Shown here one piece after another: positions 11,708 through 26,800 of a DNA stretch of 64,000 nt (its first letter is position 1; the number at the start of each line of letters is the position of its first letter). Origin of the DNA: Acridotheres tristis (Eukaryota > Chordata > Aves > Passeriformes > Sturnidae). The DNA lies in contig CM072889.1 in NCBI GenBank assembly GCA_037013685.1, positions 5,961,976 through 6,025,975 on the forward strand. The letters run 5' to 3'. The notes under the pieces are model-generated. The model was not told the origin of the DNA and searched no databases. It saw nothing but the letters and a program-made list of their open reading frames with translations. A program made the position numbers and the translations under genes.

Positions 11708-11729
11708 TTAAAGTGCCTTTGCACTTTAA
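11708..11729 (+). other. Perfect 9-bp stem-loop in the SLITRK2 3' UTR
   Basis: TTAAAGTGC (11708-11716) and GCACTTTAA (11721-11729) are exact reverse complements around a CTTT loop. The right arm contains the seed-match GCACTTTA of the miR-17/20/93 family, so the site would be paired in the folded RNA. Confidence 0.5.
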
Positions 11730-11800
11730 GTACATTATTACTTAATTGTTGCTCTTAGCTTTGATAAATTGAACCTATTTTAATGTGTTGTATTTTTGAA

Positions 11801-11806
11801 ATTAAA
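11801..11806 (+). terminator. Candidate SLITRK2 polyadenylation signal (ATTAAA)
   Basis: The common ATTAAA variant about 580 bases after the stop codon, followed by AT-rich sequence. An AATAAA at 12040-12045 is the alternative. No transcript data are available to choose. Confidence 0.35.
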
Positions 11807-11830
11807 AAAATTGTAAAATAGATCTATATG

Positions 11831-14800
11831 TCAGCTGCATTAAATCAGAGGGTTTGATTTATAGGAAAGCTGCCCTTCTTTAAATAACTCTAGTTCTAGG
11901 ACCTTACAGACTCAAATGTAAATTATTGGGCTATTTTTTCCCTCTAGGTTTGTTTAGAGTGACTCACTGAAATCAACTGAGAGGATTTAGCAATGGACTA
12001 GAGGTTATCAAATGCCTCAGCTGGGAATAACAGCTCATTAATAAAAGATGTTTAACACAATGTCATAGTGAACTGAACAATTAATGTCCTTCTTAATACA
12101 TTGCATTGCAGCTCTAACACAGTAATGTTCAATGGCTTAAGATTTTGTCATACTTAACAGAACATTACTCATAATATTTTATTCATTGGATTAGATGATT
12201 TTATACATTTTGTGACAGAGTTTATATTTGTAACTTTTTGGACTGAAATTAACATGTCCTCTTCCTGCCAGATACATATTTTTTTCATAAGCAGGGACAC
12301 CAGCAGGGGTCATCCCACACCTCATTAAATTTATAACAGGCAAATGAACCAATGCCAAAGGTAAAAATTGGATCCGGGAATCTGGAGTCCTCCAAATCAA
12401 GGTAGCTGAAATCAGTATGTGGATCCCAGTAACCTTTGGTAGTCTGAATTATGTCTATGTCTGTGCTTTTTGTCTCTAAAGCAGAAGTAATACTGCAGTA
12501 ATTAAATTTCTTCTGTTAGAGAAAACTGCCATTAAGTTCACTGTCTTAAGTTTCATAAAATGTTTAAAGTTAACTGAATTCCAATCTCAACCCTCGTTTT
12601 CTTAAGTCCATCAGTGAACAAATGCAGTGAGTCTTCTTTCCCATTAACTCAGGCCTGTTTTGCTTCAAGCTTTATGTTACCACTTTCAATTTACTTTTCC
12701 TTCATGGAGAATATTGAAACCATTTTTATTAACAAGTATACAGTGAAACTTTATTAAGCTTTATTAGCTTCTAAATAATTTTTAGATGCAAACATTATTG
12801 TGCAATTTAAACAAACAGCCCTTATTTACAACAAAAACAGTTTTGTTTTGTCTGTTCTAAATCCTTATGCAACTGGGATGGTGATCTGCATATAAAGTAG
12901 GCCAGGCTTTTCAATTCCTTATTAAAGCAATTGATGGGGTCTGAAAGAAGCACAGTTTCCTTTTCATAAATAGGTTACTGCACATAATAATCCTTTGTTA
13001 TCATGCAGAGATTGAAGTGGCCTCTGCTGACTGATTTTTAGAGCTTTACTATAGTTAATAATACAGTATCTACAACTTGGAGAAATTTTCTGCAATTGCA
13101 TTTAAGCTCTAAATAACAACAATCAATATTGTTCTAATCAGGACTTCGCCAAAAGGAAGTTGCTTTATATTTAAGAGCTAAAGAGGCTTTGCATGTGTAT
13201 TGCCAGATATCTGAGTCACTTAGTAAAACGCCTTCTAATGATTTATGTGACATCTGAGTACATTAATATGCTAACATGTCAATTCTTTGTGTTTAGAATC
13301 CATAGCATCTATGGCTGTTCATTAGATCAGGTTTAAAATTGAAGTGCTACAATGAAGTATTGAAGAATCAGTCTTCAAAATGGTCTCACATCAAGGAGGA
13401 GGTGAAATGGTATCACTTTAGTTGAACTTTGAACGTTTGGCTGGAATTGCATCCATCTTTGAGGAAGGTACTTGCTTGAAAGCTTCCGGTACTGATTATC
13501 TTATTATGGCTCCTTCCCCTGGGAAATTAAAAGCATTTATTACTGAAACACTGAGAAAAATATAAGTATTATTTTAAAGTAAATTTATTAACTCTTTCCA
13601 GGTATTAATTTAGTATTGCCTGCAGAACAAGTACCATATTACATCTGGCAGCAGCTAGGATATTATTATTTTTTTATTCCTCAGTGAACCAGAACCAATT
13701 ACAAATGGTTTTTTTTCTCGGAAAAAAACCCTAATTTTCCCAACAGAAATGTTTTCAGTGTTTCTAGTGTTTGCAAACAACAGAGATAGGAAATTGATTC
13801 TTTTAGTAACGTTATATTGTTTGGCTTTAGTGCTTCAGTCTCAGTACTTTGATGTTTGCTTTGGTAGCACAGCCATATTTTACAGAGGTTGCTGTTGCTT
13901 TACATTTCCTAAGGTTTCCTAGTGGAATTTATTTAATGACTAGATTTTATTTTGCATCACCACTACCAGCTTAAAAATTTTTATTGCTGTAGATCTTTTA
14001 GGTTTGTTTTTATACCCTTCAGCTGGCATCTATTAAGCAATTCTTTTCATAGTGTTGTCTAGGTGAAAGAGAAAATTTTTTTCAGTTACACTTAAAGAGA
14101 TTTGTTTAACAGGGAAAGTGTGTCGGCAGCTGCTGTATAGAAGGTTTCCACATTTCTTCAACTGTGCTGCCCTGGAAGCTGCTGCTTTTTAGGGGAGAGC
14201 TGCTTGCCTGAGTCGTGGCTTGATAATGAGTTTGAAAAAAATTTCTTTCACAGTTTGAAAAGTTGAACAGTGAAAATTATGTAACCAGGTTAGCAAAATT
14301 GTTTTAATTCTCTCAGGAAAATGGAGTGCAAATAGTTTTCTTTCTTCATAATTTTTCTTTTGTGAAAGTGAACTTAATGACCTTTACAGAAACAGTAACA
14401 GTGCAGACTGAACCACTGTTGAAATTATGCAGTTATTTCTAGTGAAAATGAGGAGTGCTACACTTCCAAAGCATGAATGCTTTTTTCTTTTTTCTTTTTT
14501 TTTTTTTTTTTTTGGGGGGACCTTTCTGGGTAAGCATTAGATAAAGTTTATCAACATACTTCCCTTTTTCTCCCCAGTGACAGAAAAAATGTCACTTTTT
14601 GGCAAAAGTGTTCTTTGTGTCCTCAAGCCTGCTGCAGAGCCACTCCACATGCCCAGTGGTGCTCCTCCTTTCTGCAGTCTCTGCCTTCCATCAGATTTAC
14701 CTTTTTGGCTCTAGCATTTGCTCAGCTCCTACCTCACCTCTATTTGTTTCCAAAGCCCTCATCATGCCCCAGTCATTCCACTTGCATCTGTCCCTATAGG

Positions 14801-17800
14801 CTCTCTATTCCTTCCCTAGAAGCTCTGAAGGACCTATTCCAGCTGTGAAGGGAGCTGATGTCCTTGCTCCACCAAGAGCTCAGTCCTTACCTCCTGCCCT
14901 GACATTGATGAGTAGCCCTGTGTCAAATGAGACACCTGATTCCAGTGGTTTTCCTGGGAGCTGTGCTGGAGGAAAGCCTGCATAGCTGTTCCTTCTTCCC
15001 CTCACTGAACAGAGAAGTCTAAAATTACAGAGCATTGCAGCTTGCATGCAGGATTCCCTGTGTGCCAGGCTGGGGCAGGTGGCATTACCTGTGTCTACGC
15101 AAGCAGCTCTTCTGAGCTAGAGCAAATGGATGAGCTTGCTGAAACCACTGGCACCACATCACTCTTTGCTGTAGTTTTGGTTAGCTGTCTTCAGCATGAG
15201 TTAATCTTGCCAAAATTAGCTACTAAAATTTTAAACTCAAACTGGTTGTATAGAGTCTCTAGAGTAAGTAGCAAAAATACCAGGCCATTCAAAGGTGATT
15301 TATTCCTGCTCCCAATACAAGGCGTGAATTGGGCTACAGATGTGCCTGCTTTCTTCCAGGAAGTTTAGAGAGGATAGATAATGAGTGCCAATAACAGCTA
15401 ATTCCCACATAGCTGCAGTCAGCCAAGCCTGACCATTTTCTAGCACTCCCACATGCAACATCCATGCTGTGCTGAGTATCTGCCAGTCTCTACTCTAAGA
15501 CTTTTTTTTTCTGTCCATGACAGAAGCATTCCCTGTGGAGTTTAAAGCCTGCTTTGGTCAAATACACTGACTTTTTAAAACCACCTCATGCTGATAGAGA
15601 ACTATACTGTAGGGCTTAGCTTGGTTTTCTTCCCACCAACACTTGAGTTTGTAAAAGTTGTATTTTTTTAAAGTTTGAACCTGTAATTAGTAGTGTCAAA
15701 ATAAGGATACCAACAAGTTAAATTGCCTAAAAAAAGTCTTACAGAATACTGAGCTTGTATAGGAATACAATAATTTTAAACTGCTCATGAGTGAAATGAG
15801 ATACTAGAAATGTTAATGAAACTTCTCAGGCTCTTACAGGCTAATCACTGATACAGTTTGCGATTTTTCATATTACTTTTTTTGGAGACAATACATGTCA
15901 TTTAACAGAAAAAGAAGAAGAAGGAAAAAAACACTATTTCCCACAGACCTCCTCCAACTGTAGAACTTCAAAATAACATAAATTAACTTATGCAGATGAT
16001 GTGACATTCCTTGTGTATTTCCCATCACTTTTTCAAAGCGTTCCATAGAAGTACAAAAGTTATTCTTTTCTAAGAGGATCATTAAGTCTGTTTGGATTAT
16101 TGATCTCATAGCTTTTCTGGGCACAAGGCCAATCATTTTGACTAAGGATTTTAATCCTAGCTAATGAGGGAGGTGGATTAGGGAGAAAGTTCTTGTTTTT
16201 TTGTTCTTGAAGGGTTGGTTGGATTTTTTTAACCAGTAGATTGACATGTTTATGAATACAGATGAATACATCATTTTGAATGAAAGAAATGTTGGAGTGG
16301 AAGTCGGAGATGCAGTCATTCTCAAGACCAAATAGGCTCAAGAGTATGAGTGAAGTTTGAAAAACAGGGCGTCATAAAAGTGGCTTTCGTCCTGAGATCA
16401 TAAACACAGAGGACACCCTTGTGAATACAGCAGCAGGTTTTGTTACATGCTGTTAACCATTTGGAGGGATGAAATCAGAGGCCAGATGCACCTTATCCTT
16501 AAGGATAGACTGAACTGTTCAGGATTTGTTCTCATCCCTAGTTGTTACCCTGTGTTACCCTATATTACCACTGCCTATGGACTCAGTTTGAGAAAGTAAA
16601 CAAAGTGAAGTTTGGAGGACCAGAGCTATTTGCAGTATTTCTGAATAGTTTTTATTTCTGTGCTTTAAAATTAATTAATTAACCACTGGTGCATTTTATG
16701 CCATTCTTTATGGAATCTTTGTGGTGACAGAACAAGTGTAGATTTTGTCTTGAAAACACAAAGTTCCTTGTGTCTTCTCTTCTTGCCCTACTTGTGCATT
16801 GCTCTCCAGAGCCAGAATGGTTAATGACCAGTTATCTTCTGAAAAGGAAGCAGAACAGCCATTTTAAAAATGCACTCTGCATTGGAAAAAGCATAGCTAA
16901 TGTATATAGACCTGTTGCAGTTTTCTCCTCTTAAGATAAGACATATTTCCATACAAAAGCCTGGAAAAAAATCCCCTTGAGATTGCTGATAATGTGACAG
17001 ACTCTATTTTAAAACATCTTGATTTTAGTTCTGAAAGCCTCTTATCTGAGAGGCAAAGGAGTTGGAGTTAAGGCATTTTTGCCCATGCTATAAAGTTTTG
17101 TCCTTTTACCTGGGGATTTGTTAGATTTGATGCATGCCAGCGTCTTAGCCAGACAGCTGACATGAACACAGATTTTTTTTAAGAACTGTGAAAATGTAAT
17201 GACTACATACATTTTCTTCTAATCACAGAAGAGCATAGAACATGATGTGGAAGCAAAGCTGTCAGAGAAGCTTTTAAAGATTCCAGGGTACAGTCAAATT
17301 AGGGGAATTCAGGTGTAGGTGCAGAGTACCTCTGTTAGTTTTACACCTGAGTGCCTTCTATGAGATGCCCTGGGATTGTCACGAGTGACAGGAATCTCAC
17401 TAAATAAGAATAATCCCATTGAACTCCCCGGCTGTGAGTGGCAGAGGAGAGAGAAAAATGCTTATGTCCTCTTACCATCACTTAAAAGGCTATTTGGGAG
17501 TTTTCCAGACTCAATGCTCATTCCCATAAATCTGAAGTCAGCATACTCCAAGTTTATACTTAAATATCAGATTTTCAGTAATATTTGAGTGATGTGACAT
17601 TTTAGATATCACATCTCTTGCACCTGGGTGAGGTTTTGCTTGGAACTTTTGGTTTATTCTATCTCTTCTAAATTTCAATTCTTGATTATTCTTGACTCTG
17701 TTCTTGCTGTGGAGGGCAAATGGCATATTCTCAGCTAAGTCTTTGGTTTTTCTTTATCTTATTTCACAAGTAGCCAAGTTCCTCAAGTATCAGGCAACTG

Positions 17801-20800
17801 AGACTTGAACAAGTCAAAAGTTTCAGAAACTCAGTGATCCACTCAAGTGAACAAAGCTTTACCAAAGCTTTACTGCTCCCACCACGTCTTGTGTGTTCTG
17901 CTAAGCTGCTCATTTTATTCAGATGAATTCCAACTTGAAACACATACACACTAATAAGTATCTGTGTAAAACCTTATAACATTCAGTTTACTTATAACAG
18001 AAAAAGAGAGGGAGCTAGACATTAGAGGAGAAAGCCTTTCAAATTTCTGGAGATTTTTTTCTGAAGGTTTCAGATGTATTTATTATGATTACTACGGAAT
18101 CAAAAGGAAGTCTCATAACAGTGTTGTGTAGGGGTTTTTTTTGTGGTTTTGTGTAAGATAGTGGAGGTGAGGGTAAGAGGGAAAAGGAGGTAGATTATAG
18201 TTGTCTTAACTGTCAAGATGTTAAAAGGAGACTACCAGAAAACTAAGGAATTCAGAGTTTGTGACTCAAAGAGCTTACAAAAATGCCTACTTTTCTGTGG
18301 AACTTCTAAAGGGAAATGGTACACAGGCTGCTTTCCTAAAGGTTGAAGGAACTGGAAAGGCTTCCTTGGAGAGCTGAGAAATCCCAGCCTTAAAGTTAGA
18401 GCAGATTCACTGTCATTCAGATATAAGCATGGCTTATGTGAAGAGATAATGGAAGTGGGGAAAATGCTTCATGCTGCAGTTCACACCTTAATTAGTGGTA
18501 TAGTTTGTAGCCTGTATTTTCTGTAACCATATTTACCATCACATCCAACTCATAACCTACTTACTGAGTAGACAATTCTTATATTTATTGATGTGGCCTT
18601 CTTTTCCATAATGCCAATTTAAAAATTTGTTTGATGGTGGCTTAAGTTTGCCATGGCTTCTTTTTGTTCTCCAAAAAATGCATGGGGATAATTCCTAGCA
18701 GTAGAGTCCTAATGGATATTTCATAGTGAACACCTAAGATTGAGCTACCAAGGATTTTGTTTATATTATTTCATTTTCTATTTTGTTTTGTTTAAACAGT
18801 GAAGCAGTGTATCTAGTTAAAAGCTCGTTTGCTTGGAATTGAAAAATAATGTTCTCTTTTTAGTTCTGCCAGTGACCTTGCACAAGGCATACCAAGGCAT
18901 GTGTCCCCATGTTTTAATTTCTGCATCATTAAATAAGAAGGATGATACTTTCTACCTTACTCTGGTGAGATTTACTGATGAGAAATGCTAAGTATAAGTG
19001 TTTTTCAAAGTCTTTATAGCTTCATCCAAATGCAGCAACAGTGTACTGCTTTTTTTCCCTGGCATATGTTTTTCTGATCTAAGAATGTGGTGTCAACTAG
19101 TCAGATTTAGTTTTATTTTCTGTCTTTGCAGTTAAAAACAGACCATGAAGATTACCTTGTACAGGGAAAAGATACTGTCTCCTTGTAAAAGGATATGAGA
19201 TATATGGAATAAAATGGGGAGGCAAAAGCTACAGTTTTAAAACCTTTGAAAATACATAGTACCCCATCTCCTCCGGTTTTTTTCTGACTGAGTTGAATCA
19301 CCTTGTCTGTTTCTGCCCTATAGATCCATTCAAAAATAGTTCTCGGCATACCAGTCATTTTTTATTCACCTTTTTCTGAAGTCAGTTGGGTTATTGCTGA
19401 CAGTTTTTATGCTGGCAAGCAAGCCAAGGGAGGCTCTGAGTGGCAGACAGCTGCTGAAATAAGAGCCTGGCACTCTGGGGAAAGAAAAAAGTTCATTGAA
19501 CTTTCCTTGTCAGCCTCTTCCCTTCTACTTTAACTTCTTTCTTTCTACTCTATAGTTGCCATAATAATTCTCTGGTCCGTTGAATGCAGATTGTGGGCAT
19601 ATTTTTCCATATATAGCCCAACTGCATAAAAAATCCAACTATGTTTTGGAAAGTCCACCATTTTCCACAATCTTCCATGGCATGCCTAGAAGTCTGATGC
19701 TTCCATAAAAGAGAGCTGATTTCTAAATGTAGGTCTACAAGAATCTGTGGCACCATATCCGTTCAATACAACAGAGATGTAACTTCACCTCCGCTTTTAA
19801 ATTTTCTTTCGATTAACCTACTAAAATTCTTTCACTGGCTAGGCCTTTTTTTCTGCTTTATGTTTGAATATTATGCCTATCTACATTTTGAGAGAGCTAA
19901 GACTAATGTTCTCATTTTCTTGCTGATTCATAAAATGGGACATGAACAATGATACCTGGTTTCTAGACTGCAAGTGACATGGGGTTTTTTGGCTGGATGG
20001 GGTAAGTGCTCTGATCCCATGCACAATTTCATACTCCTAGATAATTGGAAATTGCTTAGAAGCTATTTATATAGAATATAAGATACATGGTACACCCAAA
20101 TTGTTTCTTGCTGTGCAATGTAAACCAAATTCTTGGACTGGCAGAAGTACATCTAAAGCAGTAGTCCAAAGTAGTCCTTAAAAAGACTTGTTATTCTTAA
20201 ATTATCCAGTGATCCTTTTAACATGTTCATCTTTAGGATTTTAGGGAATAATTTTTTTCTCTCCTAAGAAAACAGAGTTTATTATTTAAGGAAGGATATC
20301 CAGATCCTCACCTACTGTAAAGAATGTTTACTCCCATAAACATCAGAGAACTGGTTTACAGTAGCTTAGGATGCAGCTGCTTTGTTTTGTAAACCCCGTA
20401 ACTTAAGCAATCAGCATTTATACCAATAATGGATTGGTGCTATCAGTGCAGTATGCTGTTCACTTTGATTTCACTGCTGTAGAACCAATACAATTTGCCA
20501 CTGCCTTTGATTTTTTCGTCACATTTGAAAAGAAAGAGATCTTTGAAAGTCCACCACCTAGTTCCTTTTGGGATATAAATGAATAATTTCTGTACTAAAA
20601 CTCCTTGGTTGATACTTCTATACACTTGGTGCTTCACACACCTTTTAATTTTCAAGTCTTAAGAATTAGTAATGCAACACAGTGAGACAGACAGGCATAC
20701 TTTTGTGTTCTCCTTTTGGGACTCCTCACTTATTCTTAAAGATCAAATCTTTTTAGCAGCTCTTGCATCCCTATTCTGCCACCCTCAGAGTCTGGATGTG

Positions 20801-23800
20801 AGTCTGTAGTCAATTGTAACTGCACTGTAATGGTAAATGTCCTTTCAAAGAAAACTAGCAGTAGAGTCCTGAGACATGCACAAAGTTACATCCAGAAAGT
20901 CACGTTTTCCCAAGGATGGCCTCAGCTGTTTCTTTTTCTTTGTGAGCAATACATTGACTTAATCTAAAATACATTACCTTATTATCATGCAAATATTTAT
21001 GCCACATTAGAATCAGACTGGCTTTCTTCACAATAGATAAGCTTCCTGTGTTATTGCAGATAATGAAAATCCAATTTCTGAAAATGTTCTCTTATTGTTT
21101 CTTTTTTCCTCTGCTTTTTATTAGTGAAGAACTTGCAATTATTTGCTCTTATTCAGATGTTCCAGAGGAAGAATTGAAGTCATATTTCCCACACATTAGG
21201 ATTCTGACAATTGAAATTCACTGCTTTCTCTACTTTCTACTGCCTTTAAATAAAGGAATTTACTAGGGAAAAAGACTCAGCTCAGTCTGGAATGATACAA
21301 GTGCAAGTCAGGAATAACTGAAAACAGTTTTGATCACGCTTTGAAATCCTCGATTAAGCAATTTTGCTAACACTCAAGGAAATTCACTAGAACCTTTTGA
21401 TTTATTGCACAATAGGTAGAAAGCTGCTTTTCTTCTTCTTCAGGTTCTTACCCTGCCAATGGATATTTGTTCTGTAAGTAGCACTGACATGAAAAGTCTG
21501 AAGTTGTCCACTTTTCTGCCTTTGACCAAAGTTTCCTTGGTAAACAGAGTACCATGAGGAGAGCGGTGTTAATCCTCTAAGTTTAGCTTTGTGAAAAAGC
21601 AACACTGAAAGCTGTGAAAGCTTTGAGGGAAATTAGCAAAACTTTGCAAGCCTTGCCAGCATCTTTCCAGAACACTTTCCATTATATGAGATTCCAATTT
21701 AATAATACCCTTAACAGTTTCTTCCGTATTAATAAAATACGAGCATGGAAATAACAACGGAATGTCCCCTTCACTGAAGGAACTCCATTTAGCAACGTGG
21801 ATTGTGATGATGATTGCAATGCCAGTTCTCTGATCTGCTGAATTTTGCTTATTAATTGAATTAATTGAACTGATAAATTGAATTTTGCTACCTCTCGGGT
21901 GAGTAGTCAGACTGAGTAACTGCTAGGCTGCTTCTGCAAAGGGGAAGGAAAGGACAGAAGAGGAACTGTGAGGACACAGAAGGAACAGAGAACAGACACA
22001 GAAGCACAATCTTGAAGAGGTGTTGAAGCAACAAAAGATGAGAGCTCTGCCGTCTTAGAAGTGTTCCCTCACACTCACAGATAGAGACAGGTTCCTCCAG
22101 CATAACATTCCATCTCACATTCTGCAGTCAGGTTTTGATGGGCTTCAGCACAACCAGACCAGACAGTGGGGACCCAACCCATCTGCCTCCCCAAGACCTG
22201 CTTGCAGGGCATATGTGTTCAGGTTGCACTGGGTTGATGTCTATCCATCCAAAGCTTTCTGCACTCTCTTAAACTTGGCTAAGATGGTGAGAAATCTAAT
22301 AGTCTGGTAGAAATACTATTAAAAGGACTTGGGAATTGGGTCTAGAAAACTCTGTGCTTCAGCTGACTGGAAAAGTGGGAAGAGCACAATCATCTTTCCT
22401 TGAAAGAGTCCTGGGAGCCTGCCCTGAAATTCCTCATGTCATTGCACTCAATAAGATGTCACTGTCATTAAACAAAATATAAGTAAGGTGTCTCAACAAG
22501 GGCACAGAGGAAGATAAATATTAGAATGGTTATATAAGAGGAAGTACTTGGTGTTGGAGGTCAAAGGGAGCTCCAGTGTTGGGGCTGCTGGAATAGGGAC
22601 TGGCATCCCTGAGTACAGCCCTTGTGTGTATGTGCTGCTGCTCTGTGACACCAACACTGCTGCTGCCAGAAAAGCATAGAGCAGAGGTCTCCCACAGCTT
22701 CCAAAAGTTGGGTTCCTCACATCTTTACTCATCCTGAATTGAAGCTCTCCCAGATTTACAGAACTGGTGAAGCTCTACTGGATGAACAAATGTCAGTCTG
22801 AATGTAGTTCACAACCCCTTGTGTAAGCAAACATGTTCCTAATATAATGTTATTAGCTAAGTATTGTTTCCCATGGTATGGAAAACATGGGGGACAATTA
22901 CTTTAAATTATTTAATTTATCTCTGCTCTGTTAATATTCCAGCACATGGTATTGTATTCCAATATATTTTGCCTCCTCTATAACTTGCAATGTTCATAAA
23001 TCAATCTGCTTTTAAATGGGGGCTGGGAAGAAGTTTGAGGGGTTTAATAAAAGCCTTACATTTCTAGAGTGAGATAAATAGTAAACTTCCAAATATATGA
23101 ACAGGATCATCCTGAAAAGCAGAAAGGGAGATGAGACTCCTTAATGATGTCAAAAGTGGAAGAACAAATGAGCCCTGTCATCCTTATTAACTGACCCTGA
23201 CTCCAAGTGCTTTTTGATAGCACAGATGGCAAAAAAAGTGCTGGATTCTCCACCCTGAGAAAAAAGAGCTGGACTCTGCCCTGGGTCACATAGCACCACC
23301 ATCAATTTTTAAACAGAGTTACTCCTTTGGAATCAGTGATTGTTCTTAAAAATTGTGCACTGCTCTACCCTTTTAATGCAGCGGAATTATTATCACTTCA
23401 CCAAACATGGCAGTACTGCGCTCTTTAGGCCAGTGCAGGAAGATTAAATTATAGTGACAAAAGGAGAGAGTCCTTTGAGAGATGACCTGTAAGCATTGAT
23501 GCCTCCACAGATGATTCCCTATAATAAATGTTGCTTTTTTTGCTGTTTGATTTTGTCTTTCATATGGGATTCATGTCATTTAATAGTGGCTACCTAAGTA
23601 TGAGGTGTCTTTCCCAGTTTAATCATCAGTATACTTTTTGTAGTTAGCAGAAGAAATCGGGCCCATCATGACTTGATTCATCTCATCCACCTCAGCAAAT
23701 TGCCATTGTCTGCAGATTGTGTATGTGTTTGTGAGTTAGACTAGTCCCCAAGGGAAATTAATGGCTAAAAGTCCTACTGAACAGGAAATGGATGAAAACT

Positions 23801-26800
23801 CGAAAGCAGGTTGGTTTTTTTGTTACATCCACATGGATCTTCTAGTTTCTTGTAGAAACACATGAATTTCCTTTGCTTTAATGCCAAAGTGAAACTCTTG
23901 TCAAGAGTAAAAAACAATCAAGGTAAGAAGAAAAATGGCAGCACCAGCCATGTACAGTTGTGGGTATCCAGCACAGTATGTAAAATTATTCTGCTTAGCC
24001 AACCATGGCTTTATGATGTGCTGTTTATCATAACAGTTGCTGCTTACAGAGAGTGACCTGACTTTGCTCTTACTTACCGAGACAAGTCACTCCATCTTTT
24101 CTACATGTCCTTTTGTAAATAAAAATGCCCAGGAGCAAAAGGTGGCCTTTCCAAAAAGCTTACTGGTGTAAGTATTGAACCACACCATCAGTTATCTCTT
24201 TAACATCTGATCATAAAAGAAATACATGTAATTTTTTAAGCAGATAATACTCATTTATTTTTGAAACTCTGAGCAGTTCTAGAAGGTGTCTAAATGTTCA
24301 CTTTAGAAGCACAGACATGAAGGGCTATTGTTACCCAGACAAGTCGTGTGAGTTTACAAACTTAGGCGTTTTATCTCCCTTGTCAGTATTTTGACACCAA
24401 TCCTATTTGTCCATACAAACAGTGCATCAGTTAGTTAAGGAACACTCTGCTCCAGGAGGAAAGACCATCCTCCTGATCCCCCGGGGCCTCTATCCCAGCT
24501 CCCAAAATGACCCCCAAGTCTGAGTAGCAGACTCAGTAGTAGCAGAATTTCGAAGGTGCTCACATAAGGAAAAAGGTGCCTCTGCAGCCATCTCACTTTG
24601 TACACTACAATTTCTCCTCATCCCTGTTGCAGAAGTCAAGTAAAGATAAATGATCAATCAGCTGGGGATGTCTAGATCCCTGCTCCTCACACAGACTTTC
24701 CTTCATCCACCCCTTCTGATCTGTGCTGACAAAATGTGTAATACAATGCATAAAACAAAGGCTTTCCTGGATGGGCTTTTGAACATCTTAATCACAGAAT
24801 CAACACCATTAGTCTTCATATAGAAAGCAATGGATATATTTTCTATAGCAAGTAAATAATCATTCTTTTTCATTACTTGCCCTCTGCAAAAATACAGATA
24901 CATATTTTACTCTTCTGTTTTGTGCTAAGCAGACAGAAAGACACTGCAGCCTGTATTCTTGCATTAGGTGAGCCCTTCTTGTCTCCTGCTTCATACACAT
25001 CCACACTTCTCTCCTTAATAAAATAAACGAACCAACAATAACTACCTCTCTTCTTCAGTTACCTTGGCTCCACTAACAGAACACTTTCAGATACCAACTG
25101 ATCAAACAGGGCAATTCATCCATGCAATAATTGCATAATTGTGAGCTTATCCAGAAGAACTGTAAGGAAGATAAGGATTTCCCCATGGGAAAGTCATACA
25201 CAAGTAGAATGTAAATGTGGAAAATGCACAGCAATGTATGTCAGTCTCTTCCTTTCATTGCAAGAATCAAAAACTGAGAAACCAAGTAACTTAAAACAGT
25301 TCTTTGACATTCATACAGATGAGTCATATTAATTACAGAATTGTTTCTTTCTTTGCTAAAAGGGGCTAAAACTCTCAATTAAATTCTCTCAGCTAGTATT
25401 CAGAGTTCTAAGAGTCCCATGTAGAAAGAGCTATTGAAGGGTAAAATATGTGTTGCTATTATTCTCATTGCTATTTGATAACCTTCATTTTCACTCTGAC
25501 GTATACTAAGTATGAAGGAAAAGTCAGGCTGTAGGGACAAGTCTTGTAAAAAGCAGCCCATTATCTGCTCTTTTTTTCTTTCTTCTCGGAAAACAATGAA
25601 ATGCACTCTCCAAAGTTGGTTGCACCCTTGTGTTGCAATCCTGTATCACTGAAGTCCACGTAAATTCAGTAGGAGCAGGAATAAAGACTTTATTTGAACA
25701 GTAGTGGTTTATATTAGGAAGTTTTCATAAAATTGAAAATCCTCCCAGCAACAAAACAATTTGTAAGGAAACACTGAGTTTTTTGCTGAAAAGAGAATTT
25801 GAAACATGCAGCATGTTCCAAGACACTAGTCTGTGGTCTTGAATAATTTCCCTCTGAAATGGAAGCCACAACCATCCCATTTTATGCCATGGCTAGTCAA
25901 GAATCTGCCTTTTGGTGTTTATGGCACACACTCAATATCTCCAGTTTGTATCCCTGAAAAACAGACAAATCCTTTTTGTCACTGACTGACTTTATTGTGG
26001 CAAAATACATATATGACATTTTGTTTTTAGCAAGTCTGTTCAGTTATTTCCCATTTAGTCTTCTTTTAAAGTTACTACACTTCTTGCAAGATTTCCATTC
26101 GACTAGAAGGTTTAAAAACTACTTCTAGCCAATACAAAGAAATTGTATTTAAAAAAATAAGGAAAACAAGATCAACAGGCCCCTGAGATAATTATCTCTG
26201 ATCTCTAAGAAATTATTTATATTTTTAATATTGCTGACAGAATGAAGTAGTTTGAAGACAGAGAAACAGTTTATCCTGGTTTTGTATTTTTTTCTGGGCA
26301 GGGTAAAGCTACCTAATACACAGATACACACATTTCAAGCAAATATGGCAGAATGAGGACATTATGGTGAGGATACTCTATGTACATGTGGAACTCTGGG
26401 TAAATTCAGTAGGATTGCTGCAGTAGCTCAAATTACACACAGTACCATTCTTTGAGTAAGAGAGGAAAGGGAAGAAATCACTTGTTAGTTAAATAAAAAA
26501 TAAGGAAACTGATGGATAACTCAGAATCCCAATCAACTGTTGTGAAAATCCAGCCTTCCAACCTCCTTGTGCTCAGTAGGTGCTGCCCAGTGCCTCTCAC
26601 AGAACAGGGGTTGTGCAGCTGCACGACCAGAGCCACACTTTAACACACTCTGACATGGCTGCAATGCCAACCCCCAGCCTCCTTAAAGGAATATGAAAGC
26701 TTCTGCTCATCTAAGGGTCTTATCCAGCTTTCCCGAGTACCTATACACTGATTGGAATGGACTTTGGACTTGGCTGCTGTCTCTGAACCTCTGTTCAAAA

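Larger units (their letters stand above)
11221..11830 (+). other. SLITRK2: SLITRK2 3' UTR (proximal part)
   Basis: AT-rich sequence after the stop codon. It carries TGTAAATA (11639-11646), a Pumilio-type site, and a miR-17/20/93-family 8-mer GCACTTTA (11721-11728) inside a hairpin. ATTAAA at 11801-11806 is a possible polyadenylation signal, and canonical AATAAA at 12040-12045 a second. The true end may lie further downstream. Confidence 0.55.

Noticed and set aside
13705..13728. Short T-run/A-run hairpin (GGTTTTTTTT...GGAAAAAAACC)
   Set aside because: Small homopolymer-based inverted repeat expected by chance in AT-rich sequence. There is no evidence of a structured RNA.
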